Assembly: GCA_964485235.1 (NCBI GenBank)
Contig: CAZAIO010000048.1
Span: 1-19,474, forward strand
DNA: 19,474 nucleotides
Reading direction: 5' to 3'
DNA from: CAZAIO01 sp964485235
GTDB taxonomy: Bacteria > Chloroflexota > Dehalococcoidia > GIF9 > UBA5629
The translations under genes and the position numbers were made by a program. Positions 1 to 7,270 of this stretch are shown here, piece after piece. The notes beneath the pieces were generated by a model. It saw only the letters and a program-made list of their open reading frames with translations. It had not been told where the DNA came from and made no database searches. The number at the start of each line of letters is the position of its first letter. Position 1 is the stretch's first letter.

Positions 1-898
1 ATACGCCGTTGAGTATGCTCACCGAGCCCGAGCCGATGCCGATGTAGTCGTCGAACTCGATAATATATTCGTCGATCGCATGGTCGCCGCGCGAGAAGCA
101 CCAGGCGGTCGATGCTTTATACCCGTCGTGGTAGAGCTCTTTTAAAATGATATTGTAAAATTCCCGTTCCTGCGAGAAACTGACCCGATTGAACTGCCTT
201 TCCATCGCCTCTTTTTTATGAGGGGACGGCATAAGAGGGTAAAAGGTCGCCTGGTCTATCTTGAGCCTTTTGAACGTTTCGACATCTGTGGCAAAGCTCT
301 TTATCGTCTGCCCCGGGAAGTTGAAGACCATATCCATATTGAGAGTATCGAAATTGCCTTCCGCCATGACCAGTTTTTCCTGCAACTCCTCCGGGCTCAT
401 CGCCATTCTTCCCATCGTTTTCAGCACGGATGTGTCGAAGCTCTGGATTCCGATCGACAGGCGGTTCACGCCGGCTTTCTTCAACTGTTCGACTGTATTT
501 TCGTTAATCTCGCGTGCGGTTGTTTCAAGGGAGATCTGCTTTACATCGAACTTTTTCCGGAGAAGAGCGATAAATGCGGTGAGTTCGTCCATAAGTATGG
601 TCGGCGTTCCGCCGCCGAAGTAAAAATGAGAAAAACGGTATCCCCTGTCGATATACATAGAAAGCTCTTTTTTCAGGTTCTCAAAATATTTATGCGCCTG
701 ATCTTCTTTGAAGAGGTACCTGTTAAAACAGCAAAAAGGACAAAGCGTCCGGCAGAAGGGGATATGAATATAGAGAGAAATGCCCGTATCCTGTACAGGG
801 CTTTTTTTCAGGATGGCACGCTCATCGATACTCTCGTTGAGCGTGAGAAATTTTTTACCTTCCTGTCTGGTAATATGACCAACCAGGTTCTCTATCAT
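1..898 (-). CDS. Radical SAM coproporphyrinogen III oxidase-like protein (3' truncated by window edge)
   Basis: I translated this frame by hand from an ATG at 898; it stays open to base 1, giving about 299 residues with the C-terminus missing. Residues about 46-58 read IHIPFCRTLCPFC, with the CxxxCxxC cluster that binds the radical-SAM [4Fe-4S] centre. FGGGTPT (the SAM-binding glycine motif) follows near residue 97, then ETTAREIN and NRLSIGIQSF. This order is typical of the HemN/HemW family, which acts in oxygen-independent haem synthesis or haem handling. About 45 residues precede the cysteine motif, longer than in HemW. The SD is GAGGAAA about 11 bases upstream of ATG. The family is clear, but whether it is a true coproporphyrinogen dehydrogenase, a HemW-like haem chaperone or another paralogue cannot be settled without the C-terminus. 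Confidence 0.85.
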   Translation of the reverse strand, partial: MIENLVGHITRQEGKKFLTLNESIDERAILKKSPVQDTGISLYIHIPFCRTLCPFCCFNRYLFKEDQAHKYFENLKKELSMYIDRGYRFSHFYFGGGTPTILMDELTAFIALLRKKFDVKQISLETTAREINENTVEQLKKAGVNRLSIGIQSFDTSVLKTMGRMAMSPEELQEKLVMAEGNFDTLNMDMVFNFPGQTIKSFATDVETFKRLKIDQATFYPLMPSPHKKEAMERQFNRVSFSQEREFYNIILKELYHDGYKASTAWCFSRGDHAIDEYIIEFDDYIGIGSGSVSILNGV

Positions 899-1135
899 AT
901 GTTATTGTTTCCTCAATATATTAGACACACATACTGCACTTATATTACTGTTTATGCGGATAAGCGGTGTTTTCCTTTTTTCGACGGGTTGACTACAACT
1001 TCATATTATAACCCGAATATAGCGCAAAGTCCTGCTTTTGAACTCAGGCTGGCAACAGATCGTATGTGAAATCAACATGGCAGGCAGGATCGCCATATAA
1101 AAGAAGCTGTTGCTGTGACATATGCGTATATTATG

Positions 1136-1170
1136 AAAAACACTCGTGGTGCACTATATAGTGCACCACG
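1136..1170 (-). terminator. Rho-independent terminator of serA
   Basis: A perfect 26-base palindrome at 1145-1170 (CGTGGTGCACTAT and its reverse complement) begins 30 bases past the serA stop. On the minus strand it is followed by AGTG and a five-T run (1136-1140). The stem and T tract suit termination of serA. The plus-strand side has no comparable T run. The interval 899-1199 holds nothing else that I can recognise. Confidence 0.75.
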
Positions 1171-1199
1171 AAGCCTGTATATATTCCTTTTGTTAAAGT

Positions 1200-2780
1200 T
1201 TATAGTTTAACCAGCTTGGCACTGTTGACATTGTCGAGTTTTATGATCTTCTCGAGCTGACTATCGGGAATAGGTTCGTCCAGTGCCAGGATCATGAGCG
1301 CGTGACCTCTGGGCTGAAGCCGGGCAAGCTGCATGGAGCTTATATTGATATCCGCTTCACCGGTTACGTTACCTACCGCGCCGATAAGTCCCGGACGGTC
1401 GTTGTGATCGCAAAGGAGGAAGTACCCGCCGATCGGTATCATATCCAGCCAGAAGTCGTTCACTCTGACCACGTGGCTTTCACCGCGAAGTACCGTACCG
1501 GCGACTGTTGTCTTTCCGGTACTGGTGGTCACTTCCAGTGTGATAAGATTGGCATAGTTCTCACAGGTGATGTCTTTCTGTTCCACCACTTTGATACCGC
1601 GTTGTGACGTGATAATGGAAGCATTAACGAGGTTGACCCGCTCTTCTGTCATACCTTCCAGAAGCCCGCCGATTATAAGTGCACTGAGAACGGTGGCATC
1701 CTGGTTGGCGATCTCGCCGTTATACATTATCTGTACCTTTTTTATCTGTCCTTCCATTAGTTGCCTGGCAAGGCTGCCGAGCGTAGAAGCGACATTCATG
1801 AACGGCGCGAGCGTGCTCATTACCTCAGCAGGTATCTTTGGAGCGTTTACCGTGTACCGGGCGGTCTTTCCTTTCAGGACGGAGAGGATTTCCTCGGCAA
1901 TATCTATGGCTACGCCCGCCTGGGCTTCAGCGGTTGACGCTCCCAGGTGAGGAGTGACAATGATTTTATTGCTCTTCAGGAGTATGTTTTCCGTTGCCGG
2001 TTCTTTTGAAAACACGTCGATCGCCGCACCGGCGATTTTTCCCTCTTCAACTGCTTTGAACAGCAGGTCTTCATTGATAAGACCGCCGCGTGCACAGTTT
2101 ACAATACGGACTGTCGGCTTTAACGTTGCCAGCTCTTTTTCCCCGATCAGGCCTTTCGTAGCCGATGTCGACGGTATATGAAGGGTGATGAAGTCCGATT
2201 CTCTCAGTAACTGCGGCAGTTCTACCAGTTCTACGCCGAGCTTTTGAGCATATTCGGCGGAGACGAAGGGATCATATCCGAGCACACGCATATCGAAAGC
2301 GATAGCGCGACGGGATATCTCGGAGCCTACATTTCCGAGCCCTATTACACCGAGGCATTTACCTTTAAGCTCGGTGCCGACATACTCGCTTCTCTCCCAG
2401 AAACCTTCTTTAAGCCGGTTGTGTGCCTGCGGGATATGGCGTGCCAGTGCGAGCATCAGCCCGAAGGCGTGTTCTGCTGCCGAGGTAGTATTGCTGGTAG
2501 GAGCGTTGACGACGATTATGCCGTGCTGCGTTGCAGCATTCAGGTCGATATTGTCCACGCCGACTCCGGCTCTGCCGACTACGATGAGCTTTTTCCCCGC
2601 TTCGATGATGTCGGCGGTAACCTGTGTATCGCTGCGTACCACCAGACCTTCGTAGTCACCTATGATACTTTTCAGCTCCTCCGGCTTGAGCCCCGTTTTA
2701 ACATCGACCTCGATCCCCGGTTCTGCCTTTAATGCTTCTACACCCGCTTTGTTTAATTTGTCAGCAACTAATACTTTCAT
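1200..2780 (-). CDS. serA: D-3-phosphoglycerate dehydrogenase, long form with ACT domain
   Basis: Oxidises 3-phosphoglycerate to 3-phosphohydroxypyruvate with NAD+, the first committed step of serine synthesis, in the cytoplasm. The 526 residues match the long bacterial type. The N-terminal substrate-binding part is followed by the NAD-binding GLGNVG at 147-152. Catalytic residues by family pattern are R231 (NCARGG), E260 (SKEP) and H278 (TPHLG). An intervening (ASB-type) domain spans roughly 320-450. A C-terminal ACT domain covers about 454-526 (CDHNDRPGLIGAVG, NISSMQ), which usually gives serine feedback inhibition. The ATG at 2780 has a strong SD, AGGAGG, eight bases upstream. It appears to be a single-gene transcript with a promoter near 3084-3113 and a terminator at 1136-1170. 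The partner aminotransferase usually found next to serA seems to survive only as a fragment in the leader. Confidence 0.97.
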   Translation of the reverse strand: MKVLVADKLNKAGVEALKAEPGIEVDVKTGLKPEELKSIIGDYEGLVVRSDTQVTADIIEAGKKLIVVGRAGVGVDNIDLNAATQHGIIVVNAPTSNTTSAAEHAFGLMLALARHIPQAHNRLKEGFWERSEYVGTELKGKCLGVIGLGNVGSEISRRAIAFDMRVLGYDPFVSAEYAQKLGVELVELPQLLRESDFITLHIPSTSATKGLIGEKELATLKPTVRIVNCARGGLINEDLLFKAVEEGKIAGAAIDVFSKEPATENILLKSNKIIVTPHLGASTAEAQAGVAIDIAEEILSVLKGKTARYTVNAPKIPAEVMSTLAPFMNVASTLGSLARQLMEGQIKKVQIMYNGEIANQDATVLSALIIGGLLEGMTEERVNLVNASIITSQRGIKVVEQKDITCENYANLITLEVTTSTGKTTVAGTVLRGESHVVRVNDFWLDMIPIGGYFLLCDHNDRPGLIGAVGNVTGEADINISSMQLARLQPRGHALMILALDEPIPDSQLEKIIKLDNVNSAKLVKL

Positions 2781-2804
2781 TAAATAATCCTCCTAGTATA
2801 TCTT

Positions 2805-2965
2805 TACGGGGGCGCCTTCGGTATCCCTTGCCGATTGTATCGGGTATTTCATTGAAATCTTTCTCGGAAACGTAACCGAGGTGGCCGGTCCGGATTTTTT
2901 CCCGTGAAATAGCGCTGCCCGCCGACCGGTGCAAACACGCAGTCCCGGTCTGCCGCCAGGGCAGC
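2805..2965 (-). pseudogene. C-terminal remnant of a class V aminotransferase (frameshifted)
   Basis: Two adjoining minus-strand frames give recognisable pieces of the C-terminal end of class V PLP aminotransferases (serine-pyruvate / alanine-glyoxylate type). One frame reads CVFAPVGGQRYFTGK (about 2895-2940), like the GVVFAGGQ...GK segment. The next frame reads EKIRTGHLGYVSEKDFNEI (about 2845-2901), like the KIFRIGHLGYV..D segment that follows it. The switch falls at a run of six A (minus strand), suggesting a frameshift. No PLP-lysine region or N-terminal part is visible, so the rest is deleted. An aminotransferase just upstream of serA would have completed the second step of serine synthesis. 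The resemblance is from memory of the family, not a search. Confidence 0.5.
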
Positions 2966-3083
2966 AATAGATATGAACAAAAGTCGTAGAAAAAGGGATG
3001 GTCCCGATATTCTTAGCAGCACGTCAAACTCCTAATTTATCTACTCACCCCGTATTTCTGATGTTAAGAAATTTTAATGCCCC

Positions 3084-3113
3084 ATTATACAAATATGTGT
3101 GAGGTTGTGGCAA
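3084..3113 (-). promoter_or_regulatory. Sigma-70-type promoter upstream of serA
   Basis: On the minus strand there is a -35-like TTGCCA (3108-3113), an 18-base spacer and a perfect -10 TATAAT (3084-3089). Transcription would begin near 3077, giving a leader of about 295 bases before the serA ATG at 2780. That leader carries the aminotransferase remnant and several hairpins, including GCTGCCC...GGGCAGC near 2920-2967 and CTCGG...CCGAG near 2863-2880. No T-box antiterminator motif was seen. Confidence 0.55.
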
Positions 3114-3168
3114 AGTCGAATTTCTCTACGCCGGATACTTTATATAAACCGCTTCATGAAAGCCTCTG

Positions 3169-4122
3169 TCACGGGCCTTTCACATGCTTCGAAATACCGG
3201 TCCAGTAATCGAGAACAGTCCTGGCCTGTGCTACATCTTTGTGTATTTGCTCTATAAGTCTGTCGGCCATATCGAACTGCTTTTCTTCCCGTAACCGTTT
3301 GACGAACTCCACCCGTATTGTTCTGTCCGGCAGGTCGCCCGAATAGTCGATAATATATGTTTCTACCAGCCGTTTATCACCGCCGAAAGTGGGATGCATG
3401 CCGACATTGGTAACCGAAGGTAAAATATCCTGGTCTATTCGTGCAATAGTCGCATATACACCGTCGGCGGGGATTGCACGCCCCTTTTTAATCTCCATGT
3501 TGGCGGTTGGGAAGCCGAGCACCCGTCCACGATGGTCCCCGTGTACTACTTTGCTCGACAGGCCGAACAGGCGTCCAAGGAACCTGTTGGCTTTATCTAT
3601 GTCGCCTGTTGAAAGCGCAAGACGGATAGAACTGCTGCTCACCACTTCACCGTCCAGGAGGAACGGCGGCATCTTCTCGACACTGAAGCCCATTTTCGTA
3701 CCCAGAGAGCCCAACTGTTTGGCACTGCCTTCCCTGTCTTTCCCCAGGGCAAAATCGGGCCCTATGATAAGCCCCCGAATCTTCAGGTATTTTTTTAAGA
3801 GCGCGATGAACTCGCGCGGGCTGAGATAGCTGATCTCTTTGGTGAAGCTCAAGGCGATGACGATGTCGACGCCCAGTCCTTTGATAAGCGCGATACGGTG
3901 TTCCAGGTCATCCAGCAGGGCTATAGCGTTGCTGGGTTTCAGTACTGTTTGCGGATGCGTTTTGAATGTCAATACCCCGCTCAGTAAGCCCTGTTCCTGT
4001 GCCTGTGTGAGCAGGCGATTGATGAGAAACCGATGTCCCAGGTGGACACCATCGAAGACTCCGATGGTGAAAAAAGTCTCTTTTTGAGGAGCTATTTGAG
4101 CAAGCTCTTTTTCAATTTGCAT
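3169..4122 (-). CDS. ribF: Bifunctional riboflavin kinase / FAD synthetase
   Basis: Converts riboflavin to FMN (C-terminal kinase) and FMN to FAD (N-terminal adenylyltransferase). The 317 residues are the normal length. The adenylyltransferase part shows GVFDGVHLGH at 21-30 (the nucleotidyltransferase motif), GPDFALGKDREG near 119-130 and a SSSSIR motif near 161-166 (family form ISSTxIR). The riboflavin kinase part shows GRVLGFPTANM near 199-209, NVGMHPTFGG, and VETYIIDYSGDLPDRTIRVEF with the catalytic-region glutamate. The ATG at 4122 has only a weak upstream purine stretch (GGAAACGACCTGA). The gene sits alone on the minus strand, 181 bases downstream of aroH. The flavoproteins elsewhere in the window are potential users of its product. 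Confidence 0.96.
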   Translation of the reverse strand: MQIEKELAQIAPQKETFFTIGVFDGVHLGHRFLINRLLTQAQEQGLLSGVLTFKTHPQTVLKPSNAIALLDDLEHRIALIKGLGVDIVIALSFTKEISYLSPREFIALLKKYLKIRGLIIGPDFALGKDREGSAKQLGSLGTKMGFSVEKMPPFLLDGEVVSSSSIRLALSTGDIDKANRFLGRLFGLSSKVVHGDHRGRVLGFPTANMEIKKGRAIPADGVYATIARIDQDILPSVTNVGMHPTFGGDKRLVETYIIDYSGDLPDRTIRVEFVKRLREEKQFDMADRLIEQIHKDVAQARTVLDYWTGISKHVKGP

Positions 4123-4303
4123 TCAGGTCGTTTCCTTATATTGCGGGCTATTCACTCAATCCGTAACTGTTTTTACAGGATTATTTATACTGCTTCGAAT
4201 ATTTTGTTATATTTATCGGATAAAGACGTTGCACCATGATCACACATTCAATAATATTTGTTGCAGCCGGTAGAATTATAGTAAAAAGACTGTAACAAGT
4301 ACA

Positions 4304-4663
4304 TTAACTGAGGTCAGGCCTGAGTTTTTCCGCTTCTCTGAGATAGATATGCGAAAGCTCATTGTTTCTTTTTTCAGTGTTGACAAACATGAGCACGCGA
4401 AGACAACGGGTGAGACTTCCCGGCACGTCCATTTCATGACCGCATAACATGGCGGTCCTCGTCCAGCCCATCTCACGTGCGGCCACTGCGGGGAATTCGG
4501 CATTCAGGTCCGTTGATGTGGTAAACCATATGGCGGTGATATCATCGACATCCACATCGTTCGCCTCAACAATCTTCCGGAGCAACTCTTTGCCGGCAGA
4601 TAGAATTGATTCTCTGCTATTATCCTCTACGGTAATTGCGCCTCGTATACCGCGACAGTACAC
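4304..4663 (-). CDS. aroH: Monofunctional chorismate mutase, AroH class
   Basis: Rearranges chorismate to prephenate, the entry to phenylalanine and tyrosine synthesis; this class is a small cytoplasmic trimer. The 119 residues align from memory along their whole length with Bacillus subtilis AroH. The active-site set is intact, shifted by one after a one-residue gap: R7, F57, R63, C74, E77 (HEMDVPG), R89, Y107 (HIYL) and R115 (LRPDLS). The start is GTG at 4661-4663 with AAGGA nine bases upstream. No other aromatic-pathway gene is adjacent, which fits a stand-alone mutase rather than a fused P-protein. No clear terminator is seen in the 181 bases before ribF. Confidence 0.95.
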   Translation of the reverse strand: MYCRGIRGAITVEDNSRESILSAGKELLRKIVEANDVDVDDITAIWFTTSTDLNAEFPAVAAREMGWTRTAMLCGHEMDVPGSLTRCLRVLMFVNTEKRNNELSHIYLREAEKLRPDLS

Positions 4664-4842
4664 CGGATTATATCCTTATTTATTAAGATTAAGTGTATAG
4701 ACTACATTAATTGGACCGTTATCGTCAACTATTCAGGCTGGACTGCATGTTTCCGTGTAGAACTGTAATACGACGTGATAAAAATACGGGAGTCTTTTAT
4801 AGTAATACCGCAACGGGTAGCAGAGAGAACGTTTGATTTTCA

Positions 4843-4872
4843 TTGACAATCTGTAAATCAGGATGCTATTCT
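4843..4872 (+). promoter_or_regulatory. Sigma-70-type promoter for the degV-plsY-like pair
   Basis: A consensus -35 TTGACA (4843-4848), an 18-base spacer and a -10-like TATTCT (4867-4872) precede the DegV start by about 100 bases. The remaining part of the divergent gap 4664-4842 shows no structure that I can name. Confidence 0.55.
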
Positions 4873-4970
4873 GTGCCTAGTTATCCGATGTACTCAAAAG
4901 CCGGACTCTTTTTTTCAGGTAGTGGGAAGAAACCGGGATTGCCCGTATAGCTGATTTAGGTTACAGATGC

Positions 4971-5831
4971 ATGGATAGAGTCGCTATCATCACGGACAGC
5001 GTAGCCTGCCTCCCTCCGTCCCTTGCCGACAGGAACAAGATCCATATAGTCCCTGCGGGCAATATCTATTTCAAAGGGAAGATGTATCGCGACTGGTCAG
5101 AGCTGAGTTATGCTGAAGTATATCACATGCTCAGAAGCAAACCGGCGGAATTTTTTACCGGACCGACCACACCTGTAGACTTTCTGAATTTATACCATGA
5201 ATTAAGCCGGGACTGCGACTACGCGATATATATTTCGTTATCGTCCAGATTCAGCACATTATATAATATGGCGTGTACCGCGAAGGAAATCGCCGGCGAG
5301 CAACTGCCCGGTTTACATATTGAAGTAGTAGACTCATGTACTGCCACCGCCGCCCAGGGATTTATTGCACTTGCTGCGGCAAGAGCTGCCGGTAGCGGTA
5401 AAAATTTCGAAGATATTCTATATACCATTGAGCATATTAAACAAAAAGTAGACCTTTATTACATTTTACATACTGTTCGCTATGTTTATCGCACGGGGCG
5501 CGTATCGAAGACTGTTGCCGGAGTAGGTTCATGGCTCAAGGTGAAACCTTTGATCACCGTGAGGAACGGATCGGCACAGGTGATAAGCATGCAGCGGGAT
5601 AAGAGGAAAGGCATAGAGCAAATCATGACTATTGCCCGGCAAAAGATCGCAGCACAGCCGGTCCATCTTGCAGTACTGCATACCGACGCCCCTGGTGAAG
5701 CCGAACAGCTCATGCATGAGATGACCGCTGCATTCAACTGTATTGAAGTATGGATGAGCGAGTTTTCCCCGTTAATGACCTACGCCACCGGCCGTGGCGT
5801 TATCGGTGTTGCTTTTTATATAGAAAATTAA
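4971..5831 (+). CDS. DegV family fatty-acid-binding protein (FakB-like)
   Basis: A 286-residue DegV-fold protein. Family members bind a fatty acid and, as FakB, present it to the kinase FakA, which makes acyl-phosphate. Visible features are the TDS motif at residues 8-10, TGPTTPVDF near 63-71, SLSSRFSTLYN near 89-99, VDSCTATAAQG near 119-129 and the TGRVS segment near 176 followed by LKVKPLITV. The C-terminal HTDAPGEAE and the final GRGVIGVAF are also typical. Length and motif order are normal. The ATG at 4971 follows a weak TTAGG. It begins a plus-strand unit with a PlsY-like acyltransferase 52 bases downstream. PlsY uses acyl-phosphate, so the adjacency suggests fatty-acid incorporation into phospholipid. 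No FakA kinase gene is in the window. Confidence 0.92.
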   Translation: MDRVAIITDSVACLPPSLADRNKIHIVPAGNIYFKGKMYRDWSELSYAEVYHMLRSKPAEFFTGPTTPVDFLNLYHELSRDCDYAIYISLSSRFSTLYNMACTAKEIAGEQLPGLHIEVVDSCTATAAQGFIALAAARAAGSGKNFEDILYTIEHIKQKVDLYYILHTVRYVYRTGRVSKTVAGVGSWLKVKPLITVRNGSAQVISMQRDKRKGIEQIMTIARQKIAAQPVHLAVLHTDAPGEAEQLMHEMTAAFNCIEVWMSEFSPLMTYATGRGVIGVAFYIEN

Positions 5832-5852
5832 TACACTCTTTAACTTAATACA

Positions 5853-5867
5853 GCCGGATAATCCGGC
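5853..5867. repeat. Short intergenic palindrome between degV and the plsY-like gene
   Basis: GCCGGATAATCCGGC is a perfect 7-1-7 inverted repeat between the two genes. With a usable loop it makes a five- or six-pair stem. No T run follows, so it is unlikely to be a full terminator. It could tune processing or translation of the downstream gene. Confidence 0.45.
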
Positions 5868-5883
5868 ACTACAGGTTGATTAT

Positions 5884-6591
5884 ATGGATATTGTTATTTA
5901 TGGTGTATTTATACTCGGATCTTATCTTCTCGGCTCGTTTCCTTACATGGCGCTGCTTTGCAAGGCAAAAGGCTTCGACTGTTCACGTGAAGTAGACCTG
6001 CATTTGTCCATGTTGCGAAAGGTCGGCTTCCCGGAAGCTGTTTCCGGAATAGCAGTGGATGTGCTAAAAGGGATGATACCCTTGCTGGTGGGTTTTTATC
6101 TGCATTTTACTCCCCCTATCATTGTTTCAGGCGGAATAGCAGTGATCGCCGGTCAAATGTGGCCGGTATTCAACAGGTTCGATGGAGAAAAAGGCAACAC
6201 CACCGGTTTTGGCATTGTCCTTGCGGTCAGTGTGCTCTATAACGCCGCGGCAATTATCCTTACCGGTGCCGTCATCGTCTTCTTAGGATTTTCTATCCGT
6301 ACGATTCCCCGGTTTACGAAGTCCGGCAAGAATATAAAAGAACGCCTGCAGTTCGGCGGTCCGCCGAGCAACAGCTTACCGCTGGCAATGCTTATAGCGT
6401 TCGCTGTCATGCCCATAGTATCGTGGTTGATAAGCACACCCTTTCATGTGCTGGTACTGTTGATCACGGTATTTGTATTGATTGTAATACGTCGGCTTAC
6501 CGCAGGCTTTGGCGCTGATATTAAAACTGCGAAAACAAGCGTCTTCCGTATTCTGATAATGCGTTTCCTTCTTGACCGCAGTTATCTCTAA
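5884..6591 (+). CDS. PlsY-like glycerol-3-phosphate acyltransferase family membrane protein, divergent
   Basis: A 235-residue polytopic membrane protein with hydrophobic segments near 4-24, 50-70, 78-92, 108-137, 166-185 and 188-205. PlsY transfers the acyl group of acyl-phosphate to glycerol-3-phosphate. Family marks are YLLGSFP at 14-20, near the N-terminus, and AGQMWPVFNRFDGEKGN near 88-104, matching the GHxxPvFlxFkGGKG motif. It departs from the family at key points: the histidine of the second motif is Q, GGKG is GEKG, and the usual RxxGSGNxGATN segment is replaced by unrelated residues around 34-48. Activity may therefore be altered or lost. SD-like AGG lies eight bases before ATG. The last four bases overlap the convergent DUF429 gene. 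Confidence 0.75.
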   Translation: MDIVIYGVFILGSYLLGSFPYMALLCKAKGFDCSREVDLHLSMLRKVGFPEAVSGIAVDVLKGMIPLLVGFYLHFTPPIIVSGGIAVIAGQMWPVFNRFDGEKGNTTGFGIVLAVSVLYNAAAIILTGAVIVFLGFSIRTIPRFTKSGKNIKERLQFGGPPSNSLPLAMLIAFAVMPIVSWLISTPFHVLVLLITVFVLIVIRRLTAGFGADIKTAKTSVFRILIMRFLLDRSYL

Positions 6592-7268
6592 CGGGAAACT
6601 GCCGGTGGGTACTCGGGGCGGAAAGATTGTAAAGCGTCTGGACGGGGAATGTAAATATATCCTTCCCTGTTGTTGCCGAGAGCCTGAGTATTTCCCTTCA
6701 GAAAAAGAAGGCCTGTATACGCTGCGATCAAAGCATCGCACAAATCGTGGTTCCATCGCCCGGTACATGCCCTGTCATCCAGTGTAATACCGTCCACTTT
6801 TTCCCGTAGCCACGCAATCCCCGCAGCCAAGGTCTTTTTAGGGATAGGGCTGCCGAATAAACGCCGTTTGCTTGCGTACGGATAGACCTCGATCACCTTG
6901 AAGCCGTTCTGTCTCAGGTCATCCGCCAGTTTCATACCGCGATAGACCATCTCTTTAATGATAGAGCGCTTCGTGGTGAAATAGCAGGGGATTCTCTCTT
7001 TTGCGAGCAGACGTTCGCATTCACGTCCTTTAAACGGTGAAAGGGGTGTGCTCGGACATTCTTCCTCAAGGTTGCAGAGGCCCTCAGGGAGGCTCAAAGG
7101 GGCGTCGATGGCGACAACAGACGGTGAAAATTCATTCACTGTCTTTATTATCCGGTCATTCGAGGCGAGAAAATCGTGGAATACTATTTTACATCCGGCA
7201 TCAAGGATAACGCAGGCACTGGGTTTTGCCTCTCCTGAAGTGAGGTCGATACCAAAACTCAGGACCAA
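6588..7268 (-). CDS. DUF429 family protein (RNase H-like fold, predicted nuclease)
   Basis: A 226-residue protein. Family-type signatures are FGIDLTSG at residues 5-12 (first acidic strand of an RNase H-like fold), AIDAPLSLPEG near 53-63 and NHDLCDALIAAYTG near 168-181, giving the spaced aspartates expected of this fold. The function of DUF429 proteins is not established; nuclease activity is only predicted. The likely start is TTG at 7268: the SD GGAG sits over the stop of the upstream FAD gene (7271-7273), two bases away, so the two genes should be translationally coupled. The 3' end overlaps the convergent plsY-like gene by four bases. Confidence 0.8.
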   Translation of the reverse strand: MVLSFGIDLTSGEAKPSACVILDAGCKIVFHDFLASNDRIIKTVNEFSPSVVAIDAPLSLPEGLCNLEEECPSTPLSPFKGRECERLLAKERIPCYFTTKRSIIKEMVYRGMKLADDLRQNGFKVIEVYPYASKRRLFGSPIPKKTLAAGIAWLREKVDGITLDDRACTGRWNHDLCDALIAAYTGLLFLKGNTQALGNNREGYIYIPRPDALQSFRPEYPPAVSR

Positions 7269-7270
7269 AG

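Noticed and set aside
218..1069. Long plus-strand open frame of 283 codons at the left end
   Set aside because: It is antisense to the radical-SAM gene, whose minus-strand frame carries the CxxxCxxC and GGGTPT motifs; the plus frame has no recognisable domain.
2781..3075. T-box or serine-responsive riboswitch ahead of serA
   Set aside because: No T-box antiterminator sequence and no terminator with a T run before serA. The protein-like remnant explains much of the leader.
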